From: Alphaproteobacteria bacterium
GTDB taxonomy: Bacteria > Pseudomonadota > Alphaproteobacteria > Micavibrionales > Micavibrionaceae
NCBI GenBank assembly: GCA_020442385.1
Contig: JAGRKE010000014.1
Location: forward strand, 1-64,000
Length of the DNA: 64,000 bases
Direction: 5' to 3'
The translations under genes and the position numbers were made by a program. Below are positions 22,137 through 30,730 of this stretch, piece after piece (position 1 is the stretch's first letter; every line of letters begins with the position of its first letter). The notes below the pieces were generated by a model. The model saw only the letters and a program-made list of their open reading frames with translations. It was not told where the DNA came from and searched no databases.

Positions 22137-23581
22137 TGAGCGTTTCTTTCGCCGATTTCGAAGCCCATTTTAATGCAGGCCGGACACAGCTCGTCTGGCG
22201 CTGGATGTCTGCCGATCTGGAAACGCCTGTCTCCGCCTATCTGAAACTTTGCGGCGGTCGCAGTAATGCCATCCTGCTCGAATCTATTGAGGGCGGGGAA
22301 AAGCTTGGGCGCTATTCGATCATCGGCTTTGACCCCGATCTAATCTGGAAAGACAGCCACCATAGCGATCCGCTGGCCTCGCTCAAGCAAACCATTGCCG
22401 ATTGCAAAATTGATATCGTGCCGGATGACCTGCCACCCATGGCCGCTTCGGGTCTTTTTGGCTATCTCGGCTATGACATGGTGCGCCTGGTGGAAGACAT
22501 CCCGAATGCCAACCCCGATGACCTGGGCATTCCGCGCTCGATCATGATGCGCCCGCAAAGCCTCGTGATCTTTGATAATGTCAAAAATATTCTCTGCGCT
22601 GTAACGCCCGTCTATGAACATAGCAGCGCAGATGCAAAGACTGTGTTTGATCGGGCGCAAGCGCGCCTTGATGCCATCGCCGTCGCGCTGGAGCAGCCGA
22701 TTGATCCGGCCCTCACCAAAGCCAAAACCGCCCTGACAACGCCGCTTGATGTGCGCTCCAACACCACGCGCGCGGAATATCACGCCATGGTCGAGAAGGC
22801 TGTTGAATACATCCATCAGGGTGAAATCTTCCAAGTCGTGCCGGGCCAGCGTTTTGAAGTTGATTTTGACCTCTCCTCTTTTGATCTCTACCGTTCTTTG
22901 CGTAAATTAAACCCCTCACCCTTCATGGTACATCTGAAACTGGATGATTTTGCGCTCGTCGCCTCCTCGCCTGAAATTCTGGTGCGCGTGCGCGAGGGCA
23001 CAGTCACCATCCGCCCGATTGCCGGAACCCGCAAACGCGGCAAAACGCCGGAGGAAGATCAGGCGCTGGCCGCCGAACTCCTTGCCGATCCGAAAGAGCG
23101 CGCGGAACATCTTATGCTGCTTGATCTTGGGCGTAATGATGTCGGGCGCGTGAGCGAGTATGGCAGCGTCAAAGTCACCGAAGAATTCGTGATCGAATAT
23201 TATTCCCACGTCATGCATATCGTCTCGAACGTGGAGGGGAAATTGCGCGCTGATCTGGACATTGTGGACGCGCATTTCGCGGGTTTCCCTGCCGGAACCG
23301 TCAGCGGCGCGCCCAAGGTCCGCGCGATGGAAATCATTGATGAGCTGGAAAAATCACGCCGCAGCTATTATGGCGGCTCAATTGGATATTTCTCCGGCCA
23401 CGGGGAAATGGATAGCTGTATTGCCCTGCGCACTGCGCTCGTCAAAGACGGCAAAGTCTACGTGCAGGCCGGCGGCGGCGTGGTCGCCGACAGTGATCCG
23501 GACTTCGAATATCAGGAAACGGTCAATAAATCCAAAGCCATCATCACCGCAGCCGAACAGGCTATTGAAGCGGCTCAATGA
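22136..23581 (+). CDS. trpE: Anthranilate synthase component I
   Basis: Converts chorismate to anthranilate with TrpG. The 481 residues include the tryptophan-feedback motif LLES within ILLESIEGG, PIAGTRKRGKTPEED, LDLGRNDVGR, and FPAGTVSGAPK. ATG at 22136 overlaps the ppiD stop (TGATG); an in-frame TTG one codon earlier is less likely. trpG, trpD and trpC are 1.7 kb downstream, a split trp arrangement as in other alphaproteobacteria. The last 7 bp overlap the convergent small gene. Confidence 0.97.
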   Translation: MSVSFADFEAHFNAGRTQLVWRWMSADLETPVSAYLKLCGGRSNAILLESIEGGEKLGRYSIIGFDPDLIWKDSHHSDPLASLKQTIADCKIDIVPDDLPPMAASGLFGYLGYDMVRLVEDIPNANPDDLGIPRSIMMRPQSLVIFDNVKNILCAVTPVYEHSSADAKTVFDRAQARLDAIAVALEQPIDPALTKAKTALTTPLDVRSNTTRAEYHAMVEKAVEYIHQGEIFQVVPGQRFEVDFDLSSFDLYRSLRKLNPSPFMVHLKLDDFALVASSPEILVRVREGTVTIRPIAGTRKRGKTPEEDQALAAELLADPKERAEHLMLLDLGRNDVGRVSEYGSVKVTEEFVIEYYSHVMHIVSNVEGKLRADLDIVDAHFAGFPAGTVSGAPKVRAMEIIDELEKSRRSYYGGSIGYFSGHGEMDSCIALRTALVKDGKVYVQAGGGVVADSDPDFEYQETVNKSKAIITAAEQAIEAAQ

Positions 23582-23784
23582 GCCTTCCACGCCACATTAA
23601 ATTTCTGACGTAATTTATGCGCATGCTCAATAAAACGAAGGCACAGATATTCTACGGCAGCTTCATTTTCTCCCATAACGAACTGTAAATTTTCAACCGC
23701 AAGCTCGAATTCAATCAACTCGGCCTCAAGATTGCTGAGGGCGTGCGATAGTAATTCCTTTTTCGCTGGTTTGTTTTTTAACAT
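23575..23784 (-). CDS. Small hypothetical protein
   Basis: Not recognised. 69 residues, hydrophilic and helical (LSNLEAELIEFELAVENL), Glu-rich in the middle and basic at both ends. A strong GGGAGG site lies 5 bp before the ATG, which argues that it is a real gene. Its upstream region is the structured segment 23812-24028, and a forward promoter candidate overlaps its start. Confidence 0.6.
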   Translation of the reverse strand: MLKNKPAKKELLSHALSNLEAELIEFELAVENLQFVMGENEAAVEYLCLRFIEHAHKLRQKFNVAWKAH

Positions 23785-23806
23785 GCGGGCCTCCCAAGAT
23801 TATTAA
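23778..23806 (+). promoter_or_regulatory. Candidate promoter for the structured RNA
   Basis: TTAACA (23778-23783, 5 of 6 for -35), a 17-bp spacer, and TATTAA (23801-23806, 4 of 6 for -10). The predicted start, near 23812, coincides with the first base of the GACACCC hairpin. It overlaps the start of the reverse-strand 69-residue gene. Confidence 0.4.
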
Positions 23807-23811
23807 TGGAG

Positions 23812-24028
23812 GACACCCCAAAGGGTGTCGGGAGCTTCAAAGCATGCAATAACACATGTGGACCTATTCCCCGAAGGTATTGTATTCAGCCCACTCCCGA
23901 CGCAAGGGAAAGTAGCCTATCAAGATAGGCACAAAAAATCCACTCAGCCGGGAGTGGCGCCGGTTATTGTAACGCTTTGAAACGTCAGATGAAGTGTCGC
24001 ATAAATTTTCCAAAATGGAAAGTTTTTT
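23812..24028 (+). ncRNA. Candidate structured small RNA (new, unassigned)
   Basis: This intergenic stretch contains nested perfect stems. A 5' hairpin has GACACCC (23812-23818) pairing with GGGTGTC (23823-23829). A long closing helix is made of TTCAAAGC (23836-23843) with GCTTTGAA (23974-23981) and CAATAAC (23847-23853) with GTTATTG (23963-23969). An inner helix has CCACTCCCG (23891-23899) with CGGGAGTGG (23949-23957). An apical hairpin has GCCTATC (23915-23921) with GATAGGC (23924-23930). A 6-bp hairpin at 24007-24021 followed by G and six T could terminate a forward transcript. I do not recognise it as 6S, SRP, RNase P or tmRNA. Strand is inferred from promoter and terminator positions and remains uncertain. 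Confidence 0.45.
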
Positions 24029-24041
24029 CAACCTTAAATGA

Positions 24042-25205
24042 TCACTGAAGCGGCATCGGGGTCAGCATAAAGCGCGTATCAGTTTTTCTCTCCTCGCTTT
24101 GCTGCGGTTTGGCGGCCATTGCCTCCGCCTCTTCTTTTTCTTCAACCTTGGCTGCTGCCATCGGCAACGCTTTGTGATGCACGACGGCGCTGACCGGGAC
24201 GATGCTCAAATTCTTCGCCGCTAAAGTCGGTATCCACTTTTTCAAACCCTCAATCGTTGCCTTTTTCGGATGACCAATTCCAATCGCATAGCCCTTGGTG
24301 CGGGCAATCTGCTCAAGCTGCGATAGCGCGTGCGCAACAAATTCCGGGGTTGTTTCGTGATCGAGGAAGACATCACGCTCCGCATAATCCAACCCATGCT
24401 CCGCGGCAATTTTTCCGGCCACGGATGTGCTGATCGTTTTTGAATCAACAAACAAAAGCCCGCGCGCCGCCAATTCATTCATCACCAAATGCATCGCGCG
24501 CTCATCCTGCGTTAGGCGGCTGCCCATATGGTTGTTAATCCCGACATAGCCGTCAAAAGACGCAAACGCCTTATCCAGATTTTCTTTGATCTGCGCCGCG
24601 TCCATATCCTTCAGCAGGGCAATAGAGCCCACATCCAGATCATGGTTCATCGGCTCCATCGGCATATGGATCATCAGCTCGTGCCCCTGCTCTTTCGCGC
24701 GCCCCGTCATAGCAGGCAAGTTCGGCGCATAGGGCAAAAAGGCGAGCGTAATCGGCGCAGGCAGGTCAATCGCCTGATTGCTGAGTGTATAGCTCATCCC
24801 CATATCATCAATGATAATAACCACACGCCCCGCCTTGCCCGGCGCAGGCGCGCTAGCCGCATTGTCTTCCCATGCGCGCTCCGTCTGCTTCACAATCTCT
24901 ACAGGCTTTTCCTTCGCCTCAGGCACGGACAAACCCGCAATCTCATCGGCCATAAGCTCGAACATCTCCTCGAAGATTTCTTCGTTGAGCATGTCCTGCG
25001 CACTGACAAAATCTTCAACCTCGCTCACGCTCGCCTCGGACTGACGCTCGACTTTCGCGCTCGTTGAGACACCCCCCTCCTTTGGTTGAATCATCGACCA
25101 CAACCAATTTCCGCCCAGCATCAGCAGCGCGCCGATGGCAATAATAAGAAGGGTTTTTTGAGGGTCTTTTTGAGGAGACATATAGCGTTTCATGCGCAAA
25201 AGCAT
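24042..25205 (-). CDS. Divergent polysaccharide deacetylase family protein (DUF610-like)
   Basis: A 387-residue protein with an N-terminal membrane anchor (about 17-35), an acidic linker, and a C-terminal NodB-like domain of the divergent polysaccharide deacetylase 2 family: VVIIIDDMGMS, LAFLPYAPN, HELMIHMPMEP, NNHMGSRLT and VDSKT. These are typical of the YibQ-type periplasmic family, which lies near cell-division or envelope genes. The C-terminal 30 residues are low-complexity. Substrate unknown. It is divergent from trpG. Confidence 0.85.
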   Translation of the reverse strand: MLLRMKRYMSPQKDPQKTLLIIAIGALLMLGGNWLWSMIQPKEGGVSTSAKVERQSEASVSEVEDFVSAQDMLNEEIFEEMFELMADEIAGLSVPEAKEKPVEIVKQTERAWEDNAASAPAPGKAGRVVIIIDDMGMSYTLSNQAIDLPAPITLAFLPYAPNLPAMTGRAKEQGHELMIHMPMEPMNHDLDVGSIALLKDMDAAQIKENLDKAFASFDGYVGINNHMGSRLTQDERAMHLVMNELAARGLLFVDSKTISTSVAGKIAAEHGLDYAERDVFLDHETTPEFVAHALSQLEQIARTKGYAIGIGHPKKATIEGLKKWIPTLAAKNLSIVPVSAVVHHKALPMAAAKVEEKEEAEAMAAKPQQSEERKTDTRFMLTPMPLQ

Positions 25206-25301
25206 ACCGCAGCGCCGCGCAAAACGTAAATCTTTTCGGCCCTATTATCCCCTCTTATTATCCCTTGCATTTGCGCCCCGATTCACGTCTTATGCGAGGC
25301 C

Positions 25302-25868
25302 ATGATTGTACTGATCGACAATTACGACAGCTTCACTTACAACCTCGTGCAATATCTCGGCGATCTGGGGCAAAAGGTGCGTGTCCACCGCAACGATAAA
25401 ATCACTGCGGATGAAGTTCTCGCACTCTCCCCCAAAGGCATCATCATCTCACCGGGGCCGAGCGATCCCGACCATGCAGGCATCTGCCTTGAGATGGTTG
25501 AAAAGGCCGCCGATAGTGACACACCGCTTTTTGGCGTCTGTCTGGGGCATCAGACAATCGGGCAGGTTTATGGTGGGAACATCATCCAGACCACCCCCAT
25601 GCACGGTAAAGTCTCCGCCATCACGCACAACGGCACAGGAATTTTTAAAGACCTTCCCTCGCCGCTGGAGGTCACGCGTTATCACTCCCTACTCGTTGAA
25701 GAAGGAAGTTTTTCCGATGAGCTGGAGATCACCGCACGCACCGAAGATGGCCTGATTATGGGCCTCTCGCATAAAACCAAGCCGATCCACGGCGTTCAAT
25801 TCCACCCAGAAAGCATCGCAACCAGCCATGGACATGACATGCTCAAGAACTTTATAACCCTGCTATGA
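25302..25868 (+). CDS. trpG: Anthranilate synthase component II (glutamine amidotransferase)
   Basis: Supplies ammonia to TrpE. 188 residues with LIDNYDSFTYNLVQYL, the catalytic Cys80 in GVCLGHQ, and the C-terminal VQFHPES with the catalytic His. It overlaps trpD by 4 bp (ATGA), indicating coupling. PabA-type dual use in folate synthesis is possible, as often with this family. Confidence 0.96.
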   Translation: MIVLIDNYDSFTYNLVQYLGDLGQKVRVHRNDKITADEVLALSPKGIIISPGPSDPDHAGICLEMVEKAADSDTPLFGVCLGHQTIGQVYGGNIIQTTPMHGKVSAITHNGTGIFKDLPSPLEVTRYHSLLVEEGSFSDELEITARTEDGLIMGLSHKTKPIHGVQFHPESIATSHGHDMLKNFITLL

Positions 25869-26884
25869 ACGACTATCTCGCGATTATAAAAGCCGGTGAT
25901 GCGCTCACCGAGGATCAAATGAAAGAGGCCATGACCATCATCATGGACGGCAAAGCCTCCAATGACGATATGGCCGAATTTTTAACCGGGCTGGCCGCGC
26001 GCGGCGAAACCGCAGACGAGATCACCGGCGCGGCGCGTATCTTACGCGAGCGGGCCATTCCTCTTGAGGCCCCTTACGAAGCGCTTGATTGCTGCGGTAC
26101 GGGCGGCGATCAAAAAGGCACGTACAATGTCTCCACCGCTGTGGCGCTTGTCGCGGCCTCCTGCGGCGTACCGATGGCCAAGCACGGCAACCGCGCCTCC
26201 AGCTCAAAATCAGGCGCAGCCGATGTGCTCGAAGTGCTCGGCGTGAACCTTGACCTTTCCATCGAAAAACTGGAAGAGGCCCTGAAAACCCTGCACTTCG
26301 CGTTTCTCATGGCGCCTAATCACCACGCCGCCATGACCCATGTTAAAGAGGTCCGCAAAGAGATTGGCGGGCGCACCATCTTCAATCTGCTCGGCCCCCT
26401 CATCAACCCCGCCGGAACGCGCTATCAGCTCATGGGCGTGTATGACAAAGCCCTACTCCCCGTCATGGCCGAAGTTCTCCACCGCTTAGGCAGCAAGCGT
26501 GCCTGGGTCGTTCACGGCTCTGACGGGCTGGATGAAATCACGATTACCGGACCTACATACGCAGTTACGCTGGATGAAGACGGTCAGATAGAGGCCAAAA
26601 CCATCACGCCGGAGCATTTCGGCCTGCCGGTTCACGATCTGGAAAAATTGATCGGCGGCAGCGCGGAAGATAATGCCGCGGCTCTGCGCGCCGTTTTGGA
26701 AGGACAAAAATGCGCATACCGGGATATTGTGCTAGCCAATACCGCCACCGTCCTACATATTCACGGCAGCGCCGAAACCTTAAAGGACGGCATAGACAAG
26801 GCTGCCGAATCCCTTGATTCCGGGCTGGCCATGCAAACATTGAAAGATTACATCACCTTCTCCCGTGAGGCCCTGAGCGAATGA
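25865..26884 (+). CDS. trpD: Anthranilate phosphoribosyltransferase
   Basis: Adds phosphoribosyl from PRPP to anthranilate. 339 residues with the PRPP-binding GTGGD (78-82), the KHGNRASSSKSG loop and a GRTIFNLLGPLINP segment. Overlaps trpG and trpC by 4 bp on each side. Confidence 0.97.
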   Translation: MNDYLAIIKAGDALTEDQMKEAMTIIMDGKASNDDMAEFLTGLAARGETADEITGAARILRERAIPLEAPYEALDCCGTGGDQKGTYNVSTAVALVAASCGVPMAKHGNRASSSKSGAADVLEVLGVNLDLSIEKLEEALKTLHFAFLMAPNHHAAMTHVKEVRKEIGGRTIFNLLGPLINPAGTRYQLMGVYDKALLPVMAEVLHRLGSKRAWVVHGSDGLDEITITGPTYAVTLDEDGQIEAKTITPEHFGLPVHDLEKLIGGSAEDNAAALRAVLEGQKCAYRDIVLANTATVLHIHGSAETLKDGIDKAAESLDSGLAMQTLKDYITFSREALSE

Positions 26885-27657
26885 GTGTTTTGAAAGAAAT
26901 TTGCGAAAAAAAACTCGAGCATGTTGCAGCTCGCAAGGCGCTTCTGCCGTTCGAGGATTTGCGCGAGATCGCGCAAGACACCCCACCGCCGCGCCCCTTT
27001 ATTAAGGCCCTTCAAGAACAAGACGGCACAGCCATTATCGCGGAAGTTAAAAAGGCATCGCCCAGTAAAGGGATTATCCGCAAGGATTTTGACCCCGCGC
27101 AAATCGCCCGCGATTATGAAGACGCAGGCGCAACCTGCCTGTCTGTTCTCACTGATACCCCCTACTTTCAAGGCTCAGACGAGTATTTCAGACAAGTACG
27201 TGAATCCTCTTCTTTGCCCATGCTCCGCAAAGACTTCATGATTGATCCCTATCAAATTTATGAATCCTGTGTTTTGGGCGCAGATTGCGTACTTTTGATC
27301 ATGGCGATGCTGACCTATGAGCAAGCGCAAGAGCTGTATTTTCTTTCCGTTCAGCTCGGCATGGATGTTCTGGTCGAAGTGCATGACGCCTTTGAGCTTA
27401 AACATGCGCTGGAGTTTAATCCGCAAATGATCGGTATTAACAACCGCAATCTCAAAACACTCGAGGTTGATGTGCAAACGTCTTACAACCTCGTTTCCGA
27501 CATGCCCGATTGGGTCGTCAAAATCGCCGAGAGCGGGATTGATTCGCGCGAGACTATCAAAAATTTAGAGCGCACGGGGTTTAACGGCTTCCTGATCGGG
27601 GAATCATTAATGCGTCAAAGCGATGTCAAAGCGGCTCTGACCAAGCTCCTTGCGTAA
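26881..27657 (+). CDS. trpC: Indole-3-glycerol-phosphate synthase
   Basis: Third enzyme of the trpGDC unit. 258 residues of TIM-barrel type with EVKKASPSKG, LTDTPYFQGS, LRKDFMIDPYQI, GINNRNLKT and AESGI. It is monofunctional, since no TrpF domain is attached. lexA follows 107 bp downstream under its own promoter. Confidence 0.97.
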   Translation: MSVLKEICEKKLEHVAARKALLPFEDLREIAQDTPPPRPFIKALQEQDGTAIIAEVKKASPSKGIIRKDFDPAQIARDYEDAGATCLSVLTDTPYFQGSDEYFRQVRESSSLPMLRKDFMIDPYQIYESCVLGADCVLLIMAMLTYEQAQELYFLSVQLGMDVLVEVHDAFELKHALEFNPQMIGINNRNLKTLEVDVQTSYNLVSDMPDWVVKIAESGIDSRETIKNLERTGFNGFLIGESLMRQSDVKAALTKLLA

Positions 27658-27673
27658 TTTTATTATATAATTA

Positions 27674-27702
27674 TTGACACAAAACAGGAACTAAAGTAGA
27701 AC
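27674..27702 (+). promoter_or_regulatory. lexA promoter with overlapping LexA box
   Basis: A perfect TTGACA at 27674-27679, a 17-bp spacer and TAGAAC at 27697-27702 form the promoter. GAAC (27688-27691), 7 bp, GAAC (27699-27702) is exactly the alphaproteobacterial LexA operator (GAAC-N7-GAAC, or GTTC-N7-GTTC on the other strand). The box covers the -10 element, so LexA would repress its own gene. Confidence 0.85.
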
Positions 27703-27764
27703 AAAAGGTGTATATTACGTATAGTCTGCTTGCATACGCATATATTTAAAGAGGACAAAAATAG

Positions 27765-28433
27765 ATGCTGACGAAGAAACAAAGAGATTTGCTGCTTTTC
27801 ATCCACGAACACATGACTGATGACGATATCGCCCCGTCTTTCGAGGAAATGAAGGAAGCGCTGGGCCTGAAATCCAAATCAGGTATCCACCGTTTGATTA
27901 GCGGGCTTGAGGAGCGCGGCTATATTGAGCGCCTCCCTCACCGCGCAAGAGCATTAAGAATCAAGGAGTTACCAGACGGTTTTAAAGAAAAATCTGAGGA
28001 TAATGTAACCTCGATTTCCTCAGCCCCGGCTCCGGCCAATCTCGATCATTTCGATGAAATCCCGCTCTACGGTAAAATTGCAGCGGGAACACCGATTGAG
28101 GCGATCCGTAATGAAGTTGAAACCGTAAGTGTTCCGCCCGGATTCGCTGGCTCTGGCGACCTGTATGCCCTGACCATTGACGGAGATTCCATGATCAATG
28201 CGGGCATTAATGATGGTGACACAGTTATCATTAAACGCTGTGATACGGCTGAAAACGGCACAATTGTTGTCGCGCTGGTTGATGGTGAGGAAGCCACACT
28301 TAAAACACTGCGCCGCTCAGGCAACAAGATTATTCTTGAGCCGGAAAATCCCAATCATGAACCGCAGGTCCTTGATCCTGAGCGCGTGCAAATTCAGGGG
28401 CGCTTGGTCAGTTTGATGCGCAGCTATCATTAG
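27765..28433 (+). CDS. lexA: SOS repressor LexA
   Basis: A 222-residue repressor with an N-terminal winged helix (recognition region about 28-60, FEEMKEALGLKSKSGIHRLI), the self-cleavage bond Ala107-Gly108 in AAGTPIEA, and the catalytic dyad Ser142 (GDSM) and Lys180 (ATLKT). DNA damage and RecA would trigger cleavage. Its own operator is visible upstream. Position between trpC and comEC is usual in alphaproteobacteria. Confidence 0.97.
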   Translation: MLTKKQRDLLLFIHEHMTDDDIAPSFEEMKEALGLKSKSGIHRLISGLEERGYIERLPHRARALRIKELPDGFKEKSEDNVTSISSAPAPANLDHFDEIPLYGKIAAGTPIEAIRNEVETVSVPPGFAGSGDLYALTIDGDSMINAGINDGDTVIIKRCDTAENGTIVVALVDGEEATLKTLRRSGNKIILEPENPNHEPQVLDPERVQIQGRLVSLMRSYH

Positions 28434-28442
28434 GGACTGGAA

Positions 28443-28456
28443 GGGGGCCGGCCCCC
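28443..28456. other. GC palindrome between lexA and comEC
   Basis: A perfect 14-bp palindrome, GGGGGCC followed by GGCCCCC, centred between two convergent genes. As RNA it could form a 5-bp GC stem with a CCGG loop on either strand, but no T tract follows in either direction. It may help end transcription from both sides. Confidence 0.4.
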
Positions 28457-28511
28457 CCTCAAAACTAAAAAACGAAATGAACAACCTGTATTTTGCTTTA
28501 AAATCAGTTTG

Positions 28512-30662
28512 TTATTGACCACTCCACGGGCGTAAACCGCTCGCTTGCGCGCTTGATTTGACTTTAATATCACCGCTTTTGTCTATCCAAATCGCATGCG
28601 CACCTTCGGCGCGAGCGCGGCTTAAATCAATGATTTCAGGCTTGTTTTCTCCGCCTTGCAGACACAATCTGCGAAGTGGGAAATCGGCAATTACAACCGC
28701 GGCACTGGCGCATTCAGAAGCAATCGCGCTTTCACTGCGGATATAGGTGATAACCTGATCGTTCATCACAATACGGCACACTGTTTCCCCGCAAATCACC
28801 GGGCCTTCTGTACCTTCTTTAGGCCATTTATGTACCTGCTCATCGGTCAGGCCAAAGGCCTCAGTCCAGCTCTCCCGCACAAACCTTTCAGACGTTCGGC
28901 TAGAGACGTACAGGCTTTGCCCATCATCTCCACGAACGGCCACCAGATTCCCGTCCGGGGAAACCAACACGTCCGGCGCACTATAAGCTCCAAAGGCTAT
29001 GAGCGCTAAACCCAGCGGCAACAGGCCAATCAGGCGCAAACGCCCGCGCATCAAGATGGCGCACAGCGCCGCCAGTACAATACAAACGGCGGCGCTTCCC
29101 GGCCACAGCCCCGCATAGATCAGCGCGCCGGGCAAATCCGCAACCCAATGCGCAACTTGCAAAATCGAGTTCACACCAAACTCCGTCAGCATGAGAGGAA
29201 GCGCCTCCAGATGCAGCGGCATGAGCACCAAAGACAGCAGGATCGACGGCATAATGATAAAGGCCAGCAGCGGCATCGCCAAAATATTCCCAAGCAAACT
29301 ATAGGCCGCCAATTGGTGAAAATGCAGCAAAGCAAAAGGCGCGGTCGCAATCGTCGCAACGACGGTGGTCAAAGTCACACCGAGAAAATACAACCCCGTG
29401 CGACGCATAAAACCCGCCTGCCTGTGCAGGCGCGTCCAAACAGGGCGCAGCGCATCATATACAGCAATCAGGGCTGTTACCGCCGCAAAGCTCATATGGA
29501 AGCTGGCGGAAAACAAAGCCTCTGGAAAAAACAGCAACACGGCAAACGCCGCAAAGGCGACCAGACGCAGCGAGATTGGAGAGCGGTCGAGAATGATCGC
29601 CATAAAGACAATACCCGTCATCAACATTGCACGCTGCGTCGGAATGCTCGCGCCAGCCAGTAACATATAGATAAATGCGCCAACCATAGCCGCCACGGCT
29701 GCGTATTTCTTAATCGGATAACGCAGCGCCGCCCGCGGCCAGCAAGCAAGCGCCAACCGCAAAACAAAAAATAACGCGCCGCTAAACAGGCCCAAATGCA
29801 GGCCCGAAATCGCCAGCATGTGCGCAAGACCTGCCCCGCGCATTGCCTCCTGATCGCCCGGCGCGATTGCGGTTTTTCGCCCGATCATGAGGGCCATGGC
29901 CACGCCCGCCTCCGGGTAATGCATGGTGCGCTCAACCCGAAGCGCAATCGTCTGGCGCAACGCTTCAACGCGGCGAGTCAGTGCTCCCGGCGGCGCGCGC
30001 TCCAGCACTTCAATATCTTTGTAAATAAAACCGACCGCTCCAATCCCCTTAAAATAGAGATATTGGCGAAAATCAAAATCACCGGGCATAACAGCGCCCG
30101 ATGGAGGATTAAGGCCGCTGAGCGCGCGAATGCGCTGCCCCACGCGTACATCATAATCCTGGCGCGCAGAGAGACGGATTTTGCGCGGCGTTTCTTCGGC
30201 GGCTAGGTCGTCTATATGAATATCCGAGAGAATAAACCGCGCGCCCTCCTCGCCCTTATCCTCAACCTCTTCAACCGTCCCCTCGACCATCACCGGGGAC
30301 AGCTCAACCTGAAGAATGGGGGTGTGAACCAGATGCGTTCTGAGCTGACCAGTAAAAAATCCCGCGCATACAAGAATCAACGCACTGCCGATGAAGCGCC
30401 AATCGGGCGGGCAAAAGACGCGCATAAAAAAGCTAAGCAGTACTGCAAACCCGCCTAGAATAATCGGCGGCTCGCTCGGCATGGCAAAATACAGCGCTAT
30501 CCCGCAAGCCAGCAGGATCGGCGCATATAATAATCCCTGATGTTTTTGATACTCCAGTTCCTCGGACAATAGAGCCAGCAGTGAAAGTTTTCGCGCACGA
30601 ATGCTCTCGCGGTCAAAATCAACAGCCCTTTTCAAATCCAAGCGCATTGAGCCTCTTGCCAA
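28512..30662 (-). CDS. comEC: ComEC/Rec2-family DNA uptake channel protein
   Basis: A 716-residue polytopic membrane protein with early hydrophobic helices (about 42-110), a soluble DUF4131/OB-like region (about 120-240), the Competence domain with many helices (about 245-560, including HMLAISGLHLGLFSG), and a soluble C-terminal region. The C-terminal part lacks the metallo-beta-lactamase HxHxDH motif seen in many Gram-positive ComEC proteins. ComEC would pass single-stranded DNA across the inner membrane. It is divergent from gltX. Confidence 0.93.
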   Translation of the reverse strand: MARGSMRLDLKRAVDFDRESIRARKLSLLALLSEELEYQKHQGLLYAPILLACGIALYFAMPSEPPIILGGFAVLLSFFMRVFCPPDWRFIGSALILVCAGFFTGQLRTHLVHTPILQVELSPVMVEGTVEEVEDKGEEGARFILSDIHIDDLAAEETPRKIRLSARQDYDVRVGQRIRALSGLNPPSGAVMPGDFDFRQYLYFKGIGAVGFIYKDIEVLERAPPGALTRRVEALRQTIALRVERTMHYPEAGVAMALMIGRKTAIAPGDQEAMRGAGLAHMLAISGLHLGLFSGALFFVLRLALACWPRAALRYPIKKYAAVAAMVGAFIYMLLAGASIPTQRAMLMTGIVFMAIILDRSPISLRLVAFAAFAVLLFFPEALFSASFHMSFAAVTALIAVYDALRPVWTRLHRQAGFMRRTGLYFLGVTLTTVVATIATAPFALLHFHQLAAYSLLGNILAMPLLAFIIMPSILLSLVLMPLHLEALPLMLTEFGVNSILQVAHWVADLPGALIYAGLWPGSAAVCIVLAALCAILMRGRLRLIGLLPLGLALIAFGAYSAPDVLVSPDGNLVAVRGDDGQSLYVSSRTSERFVRESWTEAFGLTDEQVHKWPKEGTEGPVICGETVCRIVMNDQVITYIRSESAIASECASAAVVIADFPLRRLCLQGGENKPEIIDLSRARAEGAHAIWIDKSGDIKVKSSAQASGLRPWSGQ
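29416..29431. repeat. GCCTGC-N4-GCAGGC mini-palindrome in comEC
   Basis: A perfect 6-bp inverted repeat with loop CTGT inside the comEC coding region. It matches the pdhA copy at 12409-12424 with one base difference, including the flanking GCG. Confidence 0.4.
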
Positions 30663-30730
30663 GTGGTAGATGTGATATTAAGTATGTTGCACGAATAACG
30701 CGCGCAATCAAAAGAAATGAGCAAATAAGC

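Noticed and set aside
23812-24028. Assignment of the structured region to 6S RNA
   Set aside because: The long closing helix and bubble are superficially 6S-like, but the extra 5' hairpin and the absence of zapA or fthC neighbours do not support it.
25240-25275. Two TATTATCCC direct repeats upstream of trpG as a regulator site
   Set aside because: Short and AT-rich, partly overlapping possible -10 boxes; chance is as likely. No leader peptide or trp attenuator is visible.
28443-28456. Calling the GC palindrome a Rho-independent terminator
   Set aside because: There is no T tract on either strand and the loop would be only four bases of the palindrome itself.
30581-30730. N-terminal extension of gltX
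   Set aside because: The extra 50 residues overlie the divergent comEC start and do not resemble GltX; the ATG at 30731 begins the conserved domain.
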